DNA of 64,000 bases, from NCBI RefSeq assembly GCF_017052585.1, contig NZ_JAFFHZ010000002.1, positions 434,001 to 498,000 on the forward strand, in the 5' to 3' direction. This document shows positions 42,897 through 51,480 of the stretch, piece after piece; the first letter of the stretch is position 1; the number at the start of each line of letters is the position of its first letter. Below the pieces are notes generated by a model that saw nothing but the letters and a program-made list of their open reading frames with translations, searched no databases and was not told where the DNA came from. The position numbers and the translations under genes were made by a program. The stretch comes from Paenibacillus apiarius. GTDB taxonomy: Bacteria; Bacillota; Bacilli; Paenibacillales; Paenibacillaceae.

Positions 42897-45778
42897 GTCC
42901 CCTCATCGCTCTTCAACGTCTTTTGATTATCGTTCAACCACGTTTCAATGCGCGGAACCAACTGTTCTGCAGCCATATGCTCCATCTTCGGTCCCGGCAA
43001 TGAATATAAAAAGTGCTTGCCATAGCTTGTTTCGATCACGCGCGTATCATAGATGATGACGATGCCTTTGTCTTTAGAGGTCCGAACCAAACGTCCAAAT
43101 CCCTGTTTAAAGCGGATAACGGCTTGCGGCACGGAATATTTCCGGAACGGATTTTGGTTCTGACGTTTCAGCCGTTCTGATTTTGCTTCGACCAACGGGT
43201 GGTTCGGCGGCTGGAACGGAAGCCGAACTATCGCCAAGCACGTAAGCGCATCTCCGGGAATATCCACCCCTTCCCAGAAACTGCTCGTTCCCAGCAAGAC
43301 AGAAGCGGATTGCTCCATGAACCTGCGGGTCAGCTTGCTGCGGTTGCCGCTGTCAATGCCTTGTCCAAGCACGTGAATCCCGTGGACGCTCAGCGCTTCC
43401 TTCAATGGCGTATATACATCCCGCAGCATGCGGTACGAGGTAAACAGCACAAGCATTCGCCCTCTCGTGACTTGCGCGACATCCGCTATCGATTGCGTCA
43501 GCATCTGGTTGAACCTGGCGTCCGTTGCGCCTTTTACGCTTGGAAAATCACGCGGAATCACCACTAAGGCCTGTTCCCGGTAATTAAACGGCGATGGCAA
43601 TATGACCGTGTGCAGCCGTCCGTCCCGTTCCGCATCCTTCAGCCCGATTTGTTCCGCCACGAACTGGAATGACTTATCGACTGACAGCGTAGCCGATGTC
43701 AGAATTACACTTTTCTTCGGTTCAAAGAAATACCGTTTCAGTGCATCACTCACATCGACCGGGACAGCGTACATGTGCATCGATTTGTGTTTGTACTGGG
43801 AATTGCCTTCCATCCAGTAGACCGTTTCCGGGTCTTTACCCTGCATGAAGTTGCGGAATTCATCCCGAACGATGCCCATTTCTTTGAATAGGCCCGTTAC
43901 GTCTACGACAACTCCCTGGATTTCTTCGTCGTCGTAATCCTTCCACTCGTTCGCCAGCTTCTCTCCCGACCGCACGATATCGCTAAGCCGGACATGGATG
44001 TCGCTTTCGAGCTCGGCAATGCCGGCCCAAGCTTCGGGACGTTCGCCTGACGGCAACCGGTACACCGTCTGCCCGGCAGCTTCGGATTGACCGTTCTCAG
44101 TCGGAGGAAGCAATTGGAACAAGGCTTCATTCAAACGGTCCCATTGCTCCTTCACGTCGACGATCTGCGTGAGCAGCTTGTCAATTCCTTCCGCCCAGAT
44201 AAGCGCTTTCTCGTGGCCTGACAGGCGGAGACGCATCTGCAGCAAGACCAAAGCTCCGTTTTTGCTGTCTTTGAACAGCCGCGTTAACGGGTGAATGAGT
44301 GAAAAATATTGCAAATGGATGCCTAAATGTTTGCCTGCCGTTTCTTCAAAATGATGAGCCTCGTCTATAACCAAGTGTTCATAGGAAGGCAGCAAGCGAT
44401 GTTCTGCAATGACATCAGTGAACAGCAGGGAATGGTTCGTAATAATGATGTCCGACAGATTCGCTTCATTCTTCGCCCGATGATAGAAGCACCGCCTGAA
44501 CCATGGGCAGGCACGGTTCAGACAAGAGTCGCTGTCGCTGGACACCGTATCCCAGAAATCCGGGCCTTTGTGGACCAAATGCAGCTCTTCATCATCGCCA
44601 TGCTCGGTCTGGCTGAGCCAGACGAGGAACTGGGCCGCGGTTATGCTGTCGTCACGCGCATGAACGAACTCTCTATGATTTATTTTATGTTCAAATTTTC
44701 TCAAACACAAATAGTGACTGCGTCCCTTTAACACAGAAGCTTTGAATGAAAACGGAACAATCTTCTCCAGAAGCGGTAAATCGCGCTGTCTCAACTGTTC
44801 TTGCAGATTGATAGTGTGCGTGCTAACAATCACTTTCTTCTCTTGAGAGACACTGTAATATAAGGATGGGAGCAAGTATCCCAATGATTTTCCAGTTCCG
44901 GTTCCGGCTTCTATCAAAAGATGAAGGTCCTGTTCCTGACATTCCATCACTTCGTTGAACATCTGCTCCTGCGCTTCGCGCGGCTCGTAATTCGGCAATA
45001 AATTCGCCAGATTGCTTCTTACTTCATCCATGAAGCCGCGGAATGACACCTTGTCGAGCGGGTTGCTCCCGGAACCTTCACGCGGAGGGAGCGTATCCGT
45101 CCAATCCCCTTGCTTCAACGTTAACTGACGGTAAGGGAAGTAACCATCCTTCTCCTCCCAATCCGACACATCCCGCTCACGTTCCTTTAGCTTCTCCACT
45201 AGCATCCACTTTAAATCGCGCTCTTCTTGATCGCCAAATACATCTACGATGCGCTGCAGAGTCAAAAGCGGCAGATCGTCGATCGCTTGCAGGCAGCGGA
45301 CGAACACATCGGCTGTCGCCCTTGCATCGCTGTCGGCCTGATGCGGACGGTCATGGCTGACTCCGAACTCATGCGCCACCGAACCTAGCTGGTACGACGA
45401 TAGAGACGGGAAGAGGATGCGCAGCAGCTCGATCGTATCCAAAATACGTCCGGTAAACGGTAAATAGCCGGTTTGCTCCAAAGCTTGGCGCAGAAATTGA
45501 TAATCGAACGCAACATTATGTCCGACGAGCACAACGTCGCTTAACAAAGGCACAAGCCCCGTCATCGCTTCATCCAAATCTGGCGCGTCCCGTACATCAT
45601 TATTGCCAATTCCGGTTAATTGCGTAATGAATTCAGGAATTGTGACTGTCGGCCGGACGAGCGTATGATACTCGCGCTCCAGCCGTAAATCGTGACCGAG
45701 AATGACGAGCCCGATTTGTATAATTTCATCGTTAGGCTGATTGCCTGTCGTTTCAAAGTCCAATACAGCAAATCTCAT
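42893..45778 (-). CDS. dinG: DinG-family helicase with N-terminal 3'-5' exonuclease domain
   Basis: XPD-like superfamily 2 helicase of 961 aa fused to a DEDDh exonuclease. The exonuclease (1-175) has FAVLDFETTGN, HNVAFDYQFLR and HQADSDARATADV. The helicase has Walker A IEAGTGTGKSLGYL, DEAH box VIDEAHHFEE, TSATLSV and motif VI QGFGRLVRTSKDKG. Four cysteines between them (YLCLRKF, then C-x4-C-x5-C in SCLNRACPWFRRC) have the spacing of the E. coli DinG iron-sulfur cluster. Start ATG 45778; a TTG seven codons upstream is nearer to GAGAGG. The panD-to-dinG neighbourhood is as in B. subtilis, with a TPR gene inserted. Confidence 0.94.
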   Translation of the reverse strand: MRFAVLDFETTGNQPNDEIIQIGLVILGHDLRLEREYHTLVRPTVTIPEFITQLTGIGNNDVRDAPDLDEAMTGLVPLLSDVVLVGHNVAFDYQFLRQALEQTGYLPFTGRILDTIELLRILFPSLSSYQLGSVAHEFGVSHDRPHQADSDARATADVFVRCLQAIDDLPLLTLQRIVDVFGDQEERDLKWMLVEKLKERERDVSDWEEKDGYFPYRQLTLKQGDWTDTLPPREGSGSNPLDKVSFRGFMDEVRSNLANLLPNYEPREAQEQMFNEVMECQEQDLHLLIEAGTGTGKSLGYLLPSLYYSVSQEKKVIVSTHTINLQEQLRQRDLPLLEKIVPFSFKASVLKGRSHYLCLRKFEHKINHREFVHARDDSITAAQFLVWLSQTEHGDDEELHLVHKGPDFWDTVSSDSDSCLNRACPWFRRCFYHRAKNEANLSDIIITNHSLLFTDVIAEHRLLPSYEHLVIDEAHHFEETAGKHLGIHLQYFSLIHPLTRLFKDSKNGALVLLQMRLRLSGHEKALIWAEGIDKLLTQIVDVKEQWDRLNEALFQLLPPTENGQSEAAGQTVYRLPSGERPEAWAGIAELESDIHVRLSDIVRSGEKLANEWKDYDDEEIQGVVVDVTGLFKEMGIVRDEFRNFMQGKDPETVYWMEGNSQYKHKSMHMYAVPVDVSDALKRYFFEPKKSVILTSATLSVDKSFQFVAEQIGLKDAERDGRLHTVILPSPFNYREQALVVIPRDFPSVKGATDARFNQMLTQSIADVAQVTRGRMLVLFTSYRMLRDVYTPLKEALSVHGIHVLGQGIDSGNRSKLTRRFMEQSASVLLGTSSFWEGVDIPGDALTCLAIVRLPFQPPNHPLVEAKSERLKRQNQNPFRKYSVPQAVIRFKQGFGRLVRTSKDKGIVIIYDTRVIETSYGKHFLYSLPGPKMEHMAAEQLVPRIETWLNDNQKTLKSDEGT

Positions 45779-45843
45779 CTTAATAAAATCCTCTCGCAAT
45801 TACTGTTATTAGCATAACAGATGTTCGGTCATTTGGAAATGAC

Positions 45844-45888
45844 TAGAGGGAAACATCTGTGCGCATTTTGCACGAATGTTCCCCTCTA
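45844..45888 (-). terminator. Hairpin after the TPR gene
   Basis: TAGAGGGGAACAT and ATGTTTCCCTCTA (minus strand) pair over 13 bp with one mismatch, with a further GTGC/GCAC pairing inside. It begins 5 bp after the TPR stop. Only TCATTTCC follows, so termination would be partial. Confidence 0.55.
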
Positions 45889-45892
45889 ATCT

Positions 45893-46543
45893 TTATTGCA
45901 TGTGGTTAATATTTCCTGCGCCGTACTGCAAATGGCCGCAATTTGACAAACACACCTTCAAATTAAAAACGGGTTCAGGCAAGGACGGATCCATCTGGTG
46001 GGCTTTCGCAAAATACTCTTGCGCCAGGGACAAGTTGCGCTGCTCTGCTTGAATACAACCGAGCGCATTATACGCGATGGCCTTCAAGCACTTGCTTTCC
46101 GTTAACGGAATAATGAATTCGAAATGATGACCGGCTTCCTGAGTCCGCCCCATGTTCAAATACGCCATGGCCAGATAAGCCCGCACTTCAATATTGTCCG
46201 GCTGATGAAGCGCCGCTTGCTCCAAATGCTTGACTGCTTCTTTGTACATCATTAGCAAATAATATCCTTGGCCCCGCTGAAACGGATCGCCATAATCGGG
46301 AACCAAGAGCTCTTGTTCCTTTACAGCCTTGCCGCCAGAAGCATCCTTGCCCTTGCCGCGAGGACGCAGCAGCGCAAGCTTTTCTTCAAACTGCAGCCAT
46401 TCCTCCACAATGAGATCGCTCATGGAGCGAAGCAATGACATTTGATGGTCCAATTCCTTTTTTTCCTTGCCTTGTGCGTGAGGGTACTGGCGAATAATAT
46501 CATCCAACAAGTCGTTCATTGTAGCGAATACATGTTGCAGCAC
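45893..46543 (-). CDS. Tetratricopeptide-repeat protein
   Basis: Cytoplasmic protein of 216 aa with an N-terminal helical region (about 1-75) and three TPR units from about residue 88 onward: GQGYYLLMMYKEAVKHLEQAALHQPDN, VRAYLAMAYLNMGRTQEAGHHFEF and IAYNALGCIQAEQRNLSLAQEYFAKAHQMDP. TPRs mediate protein contacts; no enzyme motif is visible. The start is a GTG at 46543, 7 nt after AAGGTGGG. It is inserted between panD and dinG, which are adjacent in B. subtilis. Confidence 0.85.
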   Translation of the reverse strand: MLQHVFATMNDLLDDIIRQYPHAQGKEKKELDHQMSLLRSMSDLIVEEWLQFEEKLALLRPRGKGKDASGGKAVKEQELLVPDYGDPFQRGQGYYLLMMYKEAVKHLEQAALHQPDNIEVRAYLAMAYLNMGRTQEAGHHFEFIIPLTESKCLKAIAYNALGCIQAEQRNLSLAQEYFAKAHQMDPSLPEPVFNLKVCLSNCGHLQYGAGNINHMQ

Positions 46544-46693
46544 GATTCATCCCACCTTTACAAGTGATGCGTATCGTCATCTTGCGGCTCACGTTCATTT
46601 TGTGTTAAGGGGGTGCATTTCATTCGATGCTCCAACGTTTCCCGAGCAATGCCTTCGCTTGTCAATTCCGCTGCCGAATGATGCCGTTAACGA

Positions 46694-47080
46694 TTAACGA
46701 ACAGTCGCATACGCCTCGGTCTGCGTCGCGAGCTCGACTGGCTTGTTGTCCTCGTCCACGAAGACGATTTTCGGATCATATTGCTTCGCTTCTTCATTCG
46801 ACATGGAAGCATAAGAAATGATGATGACGTTATCTCCGGGCTGTACCAGGCGGGCAGCCGCTCCATTCAGGCAGATCACGCCGGAATGTTTTGGCCCGGG
46901 AATGACGTATGTCTCCAAACGGGCACCGTTATAATTGTTTACTATTTGCACTTTTTCATTCGGCCAAATATCGGCACACTCCATAAGATGCTCGTCAATC
47001 GTAATGCTGCCAATGTAGTTCAGATTGGCTTCGGTAACGGTGGCCCGGTGAATTTTTGATTTCATCATTTCACGTAACAT
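46694..47080 (-). CDS. panD: Aspartate 1-decarboxylase
   Basis: Pyruvoyl-dependent enzyme making beta-alanine from aspartate for pantothenate, 128 aa. The self-cleavage site is Gly24-Ser25 in NYIGSITID; Ser25 becomes the pyruvoyl group of the alpha chain. [17 protein letters not shown] and [24 protein letters not shown] are family hallmarks. It starts 12 bp after panC and ends the pan operon. Confidence 0.96.
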   Translation of the reverse strand: MLREMMKSKIHRATVTEANLNYIGSITIDEHLMECADIWPNEKVQIVNNYNGARLETYVIPGPKHSGVICLNGAAARLVQPGDNVIIISYASMSNEEAKQYDPKIVFVDEDNKPVELATQTEAYATVR

Positions 47081-47092
47081 GGCACATTCCCC

Positions 47093-47980
47093 CTATTTGT
47101 TCTCCAATAAACGGTTGTCAATCAATCGGGTGCGGCCGAACCGCACGGCCAAAGCAATCAATACGCGAGCATCCGCATCCGCCAGCGACTGCTGCGGCAA
47201 TAGCGCTACAAGCGAAGGAAATTGCAATATTTCCACGTAATCGATATCAGACAGCGGCGCTTCCTGGATCGACTTGACGATAAGCTCCCTTAGCTGAGGC
47301 GCCGTCATGTCCGGACGCCGCTCCAGCCAAGCATCGACTTGACGCAATGTCCGTGACAGCACCAATGCCTGCTCACGCTCCTCTGCAGACAAATAGACAT
47401 TGCGGGAGCTGAGCGCAAGCCCGTCCTCTTCGCGCACAATCGGGCAAGGCACAATCTCAACGCCAAAATTTAAATCCTTCACCATTTGCTGAATGACGGC
47501 CACTTGCTGGGCATCCTTCATTCCGAAGAACGCTTTGTCCGGCTTCACCAGATTGAACAGCTTCGTGACAACCGTCGTCACCCCGTCGAAATGTCCGGGA
47601 CGCGAGGCTCCACAGAGCGGAGCCGTAACATCCTGTACTCGGACCATAGTCTTCGTCGGTTCCGGATACATCAGTTCGGCAGTCGGGAGGAAGACAATGT
47701 CCACTCCATTCTGTTCCGCCATTGCTAAATCATGCGCTTCATCTCTTGGGTAACGTTCCAGATCCTCATTTGGACCAAATTGAATCGGGTTGACAAATAT
47801 GCTTAAGACGACGATGCCGCATTGTTTTTTTGCTGCCCTCATTAGACTGGCATGACCTTCATGCAGAAATCCCATTGTCGGCACGAACCCTATAGAGGGG
47901 CATTCGGCGCGATGTATTTTCTGTTGTTTGCACTGACGAACCGCATCATGCAGTTCTGCCATCGTTCTTGCTGCAATCAT
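47093..47980 (-). CDS. panC: Pantoate-beta-alanine ligase (pantothenate synthetase)
   Basis: ATP-dependent ligase joining pantoate and beta-alanine, 295 aa. Nucleotide-binding motifs VPTMGFLHEGHASLMRAA and the KMSKS-like DGLALSSRNVYLS are present, with FGMKDAQQVAVIQQMVKDLN for substrate binding. The start overlaps the panB stop by 4 bp, so the three pan genes are translated in sequence. Confidence 0.96.
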   Translation of the reverse strand: MIAARTMAELHDAVRQCKQQKIHRAECPSIGFVPTMGFLHEGHASLMRAAKKQCGIVVLSIFVNPIQFGPNEDLERYPRDEAHDLAMAEQNGVDIVFLPTAELMYPEPTKTMVRVQDVTAPLCGASRPGHFDGVTTVVTKLFNLVKPDKAFFGMKDAQQVAVIQQMVKDLNFGVEIVPCPIVREEDGLALSSRNVYLSAEEREQALVLSRTLRQVDAWLERRPDMTAPQLRELIVKSIQEAPLSDIDYVEILQFPSLVALLPQQSLADADARVLIALAVRFGRTRLIDNRLLENK

Positions 47981-48846
47981 GAGGTTTCCGCCTTTCCGTT
48001 CGCGTACAACTGTCCGGCGACTTCGTCATCGGCCGTAAAGGCGTGCGCTTCCTGCGGAAACGCCTGCTGCTTCACGTCCTCCACGTAAGACGCAATGCTG
48101 TCTCGAATCGTCGTTCCGATGTCAGCATAAGTCTTGACGAAGCGCTTCTCGCGATAATCCGAAGCATAACGCAAAATATCATGAAAGACGAGCACTTGTC
48201 CATCGCAACTCGCTCCCGCGCCGATTCCGATAGTAGGAATCGAGAGCCGCTCCGTAATATAGGCCGCCACTTGTTCTGTTACGAGTTCAAGCACGATGCC
48301 AAAGGCTCCGGCACGCTCGATAGCAAGGGCGTCCTCAAGCAAGCGCTTGGCGTCTTCCAGCGTCTTGCCTTGGATCCGGTAACCTCCCAATTGATGAACG
48401 GATTGCGGCGTCAGTCCAATATGCCCAAGCACCGGCACGCCTGCTTTGACGCAAGCATCCACCATCAAGGCGATTTCCGGGCCGCCTTCCATCTTCACGG
48501 CGTTCGCATGCCCTTCCTGCATAATCCGGCGCACGCCGGTCATGCCTTCGCTTACGGAGCTATGGTAAGTCATAAACGGCATATCGGTAACGACAAAGGT
48601 GTTGGGCGCACCGCGGCGTACGGCACGGGAGTGATATACCATATCATCCAATGTAACCGGCAGCGTGGAATCATACCCGAGTACGACATTCCCTAATGAA
48701 TCGCCGACCAGAAGCAAATCGACGCCGGCTTCCTCGGCCAACTGTGCGGATGGGTAATCGTAGGCGGTAACCATGGCCAGCTTCTCGCCTTGCTCTTTCA
48801 TTTTTTTCATTTTCACAATACTTAGCGGTTGTTTACGCTTGATCAT
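47977..48846 (-). CDS. panB: 3-methyl-2-oxobutanoate hydroxymethyltransferase
   Basis: First committed enzyme of pantothenate synthesis, 289 aa: adds a hydroxymethyl group from methylene-tetrahydrofolate to ketoisovalerate. The (beta/alpha)8 barrel shows AMVTAYDYPSAQLAEEAGVDLLLVGDSLG, DMPFMTYH, VKMEGG, PVLGHIGLTPQS and GIGAGASCDGQVLV. Start ATG 48846; the ATG at 48858 lies directly on the AAGGAG box and is less likely. The frame is open much further upstream, but that part is the leader RNA region. Confidence 0.95.
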   Translation of the reverse strand: MIKRKQPLSIVKMKKMKEQGEKLAMVTAYDYPSAQLAEEAGVDLLLVGDSLGNVVLGYDSTLPVTLDDMVYHSRAVRRGAPNTFVVTDMPFMTYHSSVSEGMTGVRRIMQEGHANAVKMEGGPEIALMVDACVKAGVPVLGHIGLTPQSVHQLGGYRIQGKTLEDAKRLLEDALAIERAGAFGIVLELVTEQVAAYITERLSIPTIGIGAGASCDGQVLVFHDILRYASDYREKRFVKTYADIGTTIRDSIASYVEDVKQQAFPQEAHAFTADDEVAGQLYANGKAETS

Positions 48847-48858
48847 CGTGCTGTTCAT

Positions 48859-49100
48859 CTCCTTTTCATCTCTTTTTAGTGTGTGCAAAACAAAAAAACC
48901 TTTTAGCGTTTCCACTAAAAAGGTCCCAAAAGATAAAAAGAGGTCGCAAGCGGACGTCCTTCTGTCTCGGTCCCTTCGGCTCAGAGCAGAAACGTGCACC
49001 ACGTTCATCAAGGAATATGTACTTGGTCAGCACGAGTTCCTTGCATTGTTGGGGGCGAGTGCGGTTCTATTCAGATACCGCCTTGCCGCCATTTAGTATA
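48859..49100 (-). ncRNA. Structured leader with terminator upstream of panBCD (candidate pan RNA)
   Basis: A TATACT -10 box (49095-49100) with a weak TGAAAC -35, 16 bp away, overlaps the end of birA. It would start a leader of about 230 nt. Visible hairpins in order: GGCG...GCGGT/ACCGC...CGCC, CAAGGAA/TTCCTTG and AACGTG-GTG-CACGTT. It closes with a terminator (ACCTTTTTAG / CTAAAAGGT, then seven T) at 48892-48923, before the panB ribosome site. A conserved pan RNA motif is known upstream of panB in Firmicutes; I identify this by position and hairpin layout only, not by consensus match. Confidence 0.55.
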
Positions 49101-49119
49101 ACAGAAAGTGCTCCATGTT

Positions 49120-50091
49120 TCACCCAGTAAAATGCACATCTCCGGAAAAAACTTTGCGGCAGCTGCCGTCTTCGCCTGCTAACACGAGCGCGCCCGATTC
49201 ATCCAAGCCTTGCGCAACGCCGTGAACCATCCCATATGGAGTCTCGACTGACAGAGTTCGTCCAATCGTGACGCTCTGCGCTTCCCACAGCGTGCGAATC
49301 GGTCCGAAGCCCTGCTCTTCATAGAGCTGGTAGAGCTGCTCCAGTTCAAGCAGACATTCCGCCAGCAAGGCAGCACGGTCCACTTCCCGTCCCGATGCCG
49401 CTTTTAAAGACGTGGCAATCGGTTGCAGCTCAGGCGGATAATCGGCCTCATCCAGATTGACGCTTATCCCGATGCCGGCAATGACATGCACGAGCCGCTC
49501 GTCCTCTGCGAACGATTCCAGCAATATCCCGCATACCTTTTTACCGTCAATCAAAATGTCATTCGGCCATTTGATGCCCAAATCGGCATGCGTCAGACGC
49601 TTCATCGCCCGGCACAGCGCCACCGCGGACAGGAGCGTCAGATGCGGCGTAAATTGGAGCGGAATGCGCGGCTTCAACACCAAGCTCATCCAAATGCCTT
49701 TGCCTGCCGGCGAATGCCAGCCCCGCCCATGCCGCCCGCGGCCGCGGAGCTGTTCCTCCGCAATGACGATCGCGCCTTCCTCCGCGCCTTGCTTGGCCCA
49801 TTGGGCGGCTACGTTATTCGTCGATTCGGTCTTTTCCAGCATCCGGATTTGCCGGCCGAGCTTCTTCGTCTTCAGCTTCGTCAACAGGACAATCTCGTCG
49901 AGGCGAGTCGGACTTTGAACGAGGCGGTAGCCCAGCTTGGGCGCGGCTTCAAATTCGTAGCCTTTTGCCCGGAGCCGATTAATCTGCTTCCATACCGCGG
50001 TGCGCGTAATGTGCAGATGACGGCTTATCTCTTCCCCGGATATGTATTCCCCGGGGTGATCTTGAAACCATTCCAACAATCGATCGCTCAT
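49120..50091 (-). CDS. birA: Bifunctional biotin ligase and biotin operon repressor
   Basis: Biotin-protein ligase of 323 aa with an N-terminal winged helix (YISGEEISRHLHITRTAVWKQINRLRAKGYEF) for operator binding. The catalytic domain contains the biotinyl-AMP loop GRGRHGRGWHSPAGKG and KWPNDILIDGKKVCGILLE, and a C-terminal SH3-like domain follows. The ATG at 50091 overlaps the cca stop (ATGA) with AAGGA just before it. cca-birA-panB-panC order is as in B. subtilis. Confidence 0.95.
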   Translation of the reverse strand: MSDRLLEWFQDHPGEYISGEEISRHLHITRTAVWKQINRLRAKGYEFEAAPKLGYRLVQSPTRLDEIVLLTKLKTKKLGRQIRMLEKTESTNNVAAQWAKQGAEEGAIVIAEEQLRGRGRHGRGWHSPAGKGIWMSLVLKPRIPLQFTPHLTLLSAVALCRAMKRLTHADLGIKWPNDILIDGKKVCGILLESFAEDERLVHVIAGIGISVNLDEADYPPELQPIATSLKAASGREVDRAALLAECLLELEQLYQLYEEQGFGPIRTLWEAQSVTIGRTLSVETPYGMVHGVAQGLDESGALVLAGEDGSCRKVFSGDVHFTG

Positions 50092-51389
50092 CGTTCCTTC
50101 CACTCTTTCACAGCATATTTCAATAACGCTTCGCGTTCATTAGGCACTTCTTGCAGGGCGATGGCCAGCCAAGCCGCTTCGAGGCTGCGGCGCAGCCAAG
50201 GCCCTGCCGCCCGTCCCGCCGCCTGCAGCAGATCCGAGCCCGTCAGGGCAATATCCTGCAGGCGGCGGACGGCAATGTCCTCCAACCAGGCATAGCCATG
50301 TTGGAGGAAAGGCTGCACGGCAGCCTCTGGCTCGCCCGAGCCCGCCAAGGCGCTGCGGCAGGCGAGCCAACCGCGCAGCGCCTCTTCGCCAATGGCGAAG
50401 AGCGCTTCCGCGAATGGGCGGCGCCACGCTAGGGCGCCGCCTGGCACGGCGGCAGCGGCCAGGGCGGCATGGCCCCCGGCCGTGAGCCGCGCCTCCGCGC
50501 GCAGGACGCCAAGCACTGCGTCCTGCTGCGCTCCGGAGAGGCGAAGCGCGAGCACAATGCGCTTCGCCTCTCCTTCGTCGACCTCGTGCCCGAGGAGCAG
50601 CAGCGCCAGGCGCAGATCGGGCGAGGTCACTCGCCCGAGCGCGCAGAGCAGCGGCTGCCACCGGGTCGGCTCGGTCGACGCCAACGCGCCCAGCGGCTCC
50701 TTCGTATGCTGAAGGAGACCGCTGCGCAAGAGCAGGGCCCATCCGCGCGCCGGGTCGGCCCCTGCCGTCAGCTTCCACAGCTCGTCGCGCACCCGTTCCA
50801 TCGCGACGTAGGCGAGCGTCGGCTTCTCATGGCACAACGCCTTCCAAGTCGACTTCGCAATCCGGCCGCCCAGCAGGGCGGCAAAGCGCACGCCGCGCAG
50901 CATGCGCAGCGCATCTTCGCGGAACCGCTGCTCGGCGTCACCTACGCAGCGGATAAGCCGCTGTTCCAAATCGGCTGCGCCGCCGAATGGATCATGCAGC
51001 TCCCCCTCCACATCGATCGCCATCGCATTAATCGTAAAGTCGCGCCGCATCAAATCTTCTTCCAGATCATCGATAAACTCAACCTCTTCCGGACGGCGGT
51101 GACCTTCGTACCCGCTTTCCTTGCGGAAGGTGGTCACTTCATAAGTGCACGTCGGCATGACGACAGTCACCGTACCGTGCTGAAGCCCGGTAGGCACGAC
51201 GCGGGGGAACAGCGAGAGCACCTGCTCCGGAAGCGCCGAGGTGGCGATATCGACATCGCTGACGGGACGCCCCAGCAGCGAATCGCGAACACAGCCGCCG
51301 ACCATATACGCTTTATAGCCATTCTCCATGAGCCTCTTCATGACATCATGCGCTTCTGTGAACAATGCGCTTTCTCCGATTACTTTCAT
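50088..51389 (-). CDS. cca: CCA-adding tRNA nucleotidyltransferase
   Basis: Class II tRNA nucleotidyltransferase of 433 aa that builds or repairs the CCA end. N-terminal motifs: YMVGGCVRDSLLGRPVSDVDIATSA (GG and DxD), RRDFTINAMAID and EDALRMLRGVRFAA. The C-terminal half (about residue 205 on) is Ala/Leu/Arg rich, coded by very GC-rich DNA and hard to align by eye; it should be the tRNA-binding body and tail. The start MKVIGESALF at 51389 lies 9 nt after GGGGTG. Confidence 0.93.
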   Translation of the reverse strand: MKVIGESALFTEAHDVMKRLMENGYKAYMVGGCVRDSLLGRPVSDVDIATSALPEQVLSLFPRVVPTGLQHGTVTVVMPTCTYEVTTFRKESGYEGHRRPEEVEFIDDLEEDLMRRDFTINAMAIDVEGELHDPFGGAADLEQRLIRCVGDAEQRFREDALRMLRGVRFAALLGGRIAKSTWKALCHEKPTLAYVAMERVRDELWKLTAGADPARGWALLLRSGLLQHTKEPLGALASTEPTRWQPLLCALGRVTSPDLRLALLLLGHEVDEGEAKRIVLALRLSGAQQDAVLGVLRAEARLTAGGHAALAAAAVPGGALAWRRPFAEALFAIGEEALRGWLACRSALAGSGEPEAAVQPFLQHGYAWLEDIAVRRLQDIALTGSDLLQAAGRAAGPWLRRSLEAAWLAIALQEVPNEREALLKYAVKEWKER

Positions 51390-51417
51390 AGCACAGCACA
51401 CCCCATTTACACACAAG

Positions 51418-51447
51418 TGCGCGCAATGATGGAAACCATTGCGCGCA
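51418..51447. repeat. Perfect 11-bp hairpin between bshA and cca
   Basis: TGCGCGCAATG and CATTGCGCGCA form a perfect stem around an 8-nt loop in the 91-bp gap. No T-run follows, so a processing or stability element in a continuous transcript is more likely than a terminator. Confidence 0.65.
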
Positions 51448-51480
51448 TCAGCTCAACATAGTTGTAATCGATACCGCCCA

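Noticed and set aside
48859..49011. N-terminal extension of PanB by about 55 residues
   Set aside because: The extension is translated leader RNA including the terminator hairpin. PanB proteins normally begin close to the chosen start.
50140..50778. A 212-codon open frame overlapping cca in another phase on the minus strand
   Set aside because: It is Gly/Ala/Arg-rich, lacks a ribosome site and known motifs, and is a by-product of GC-rich DNA in cca.
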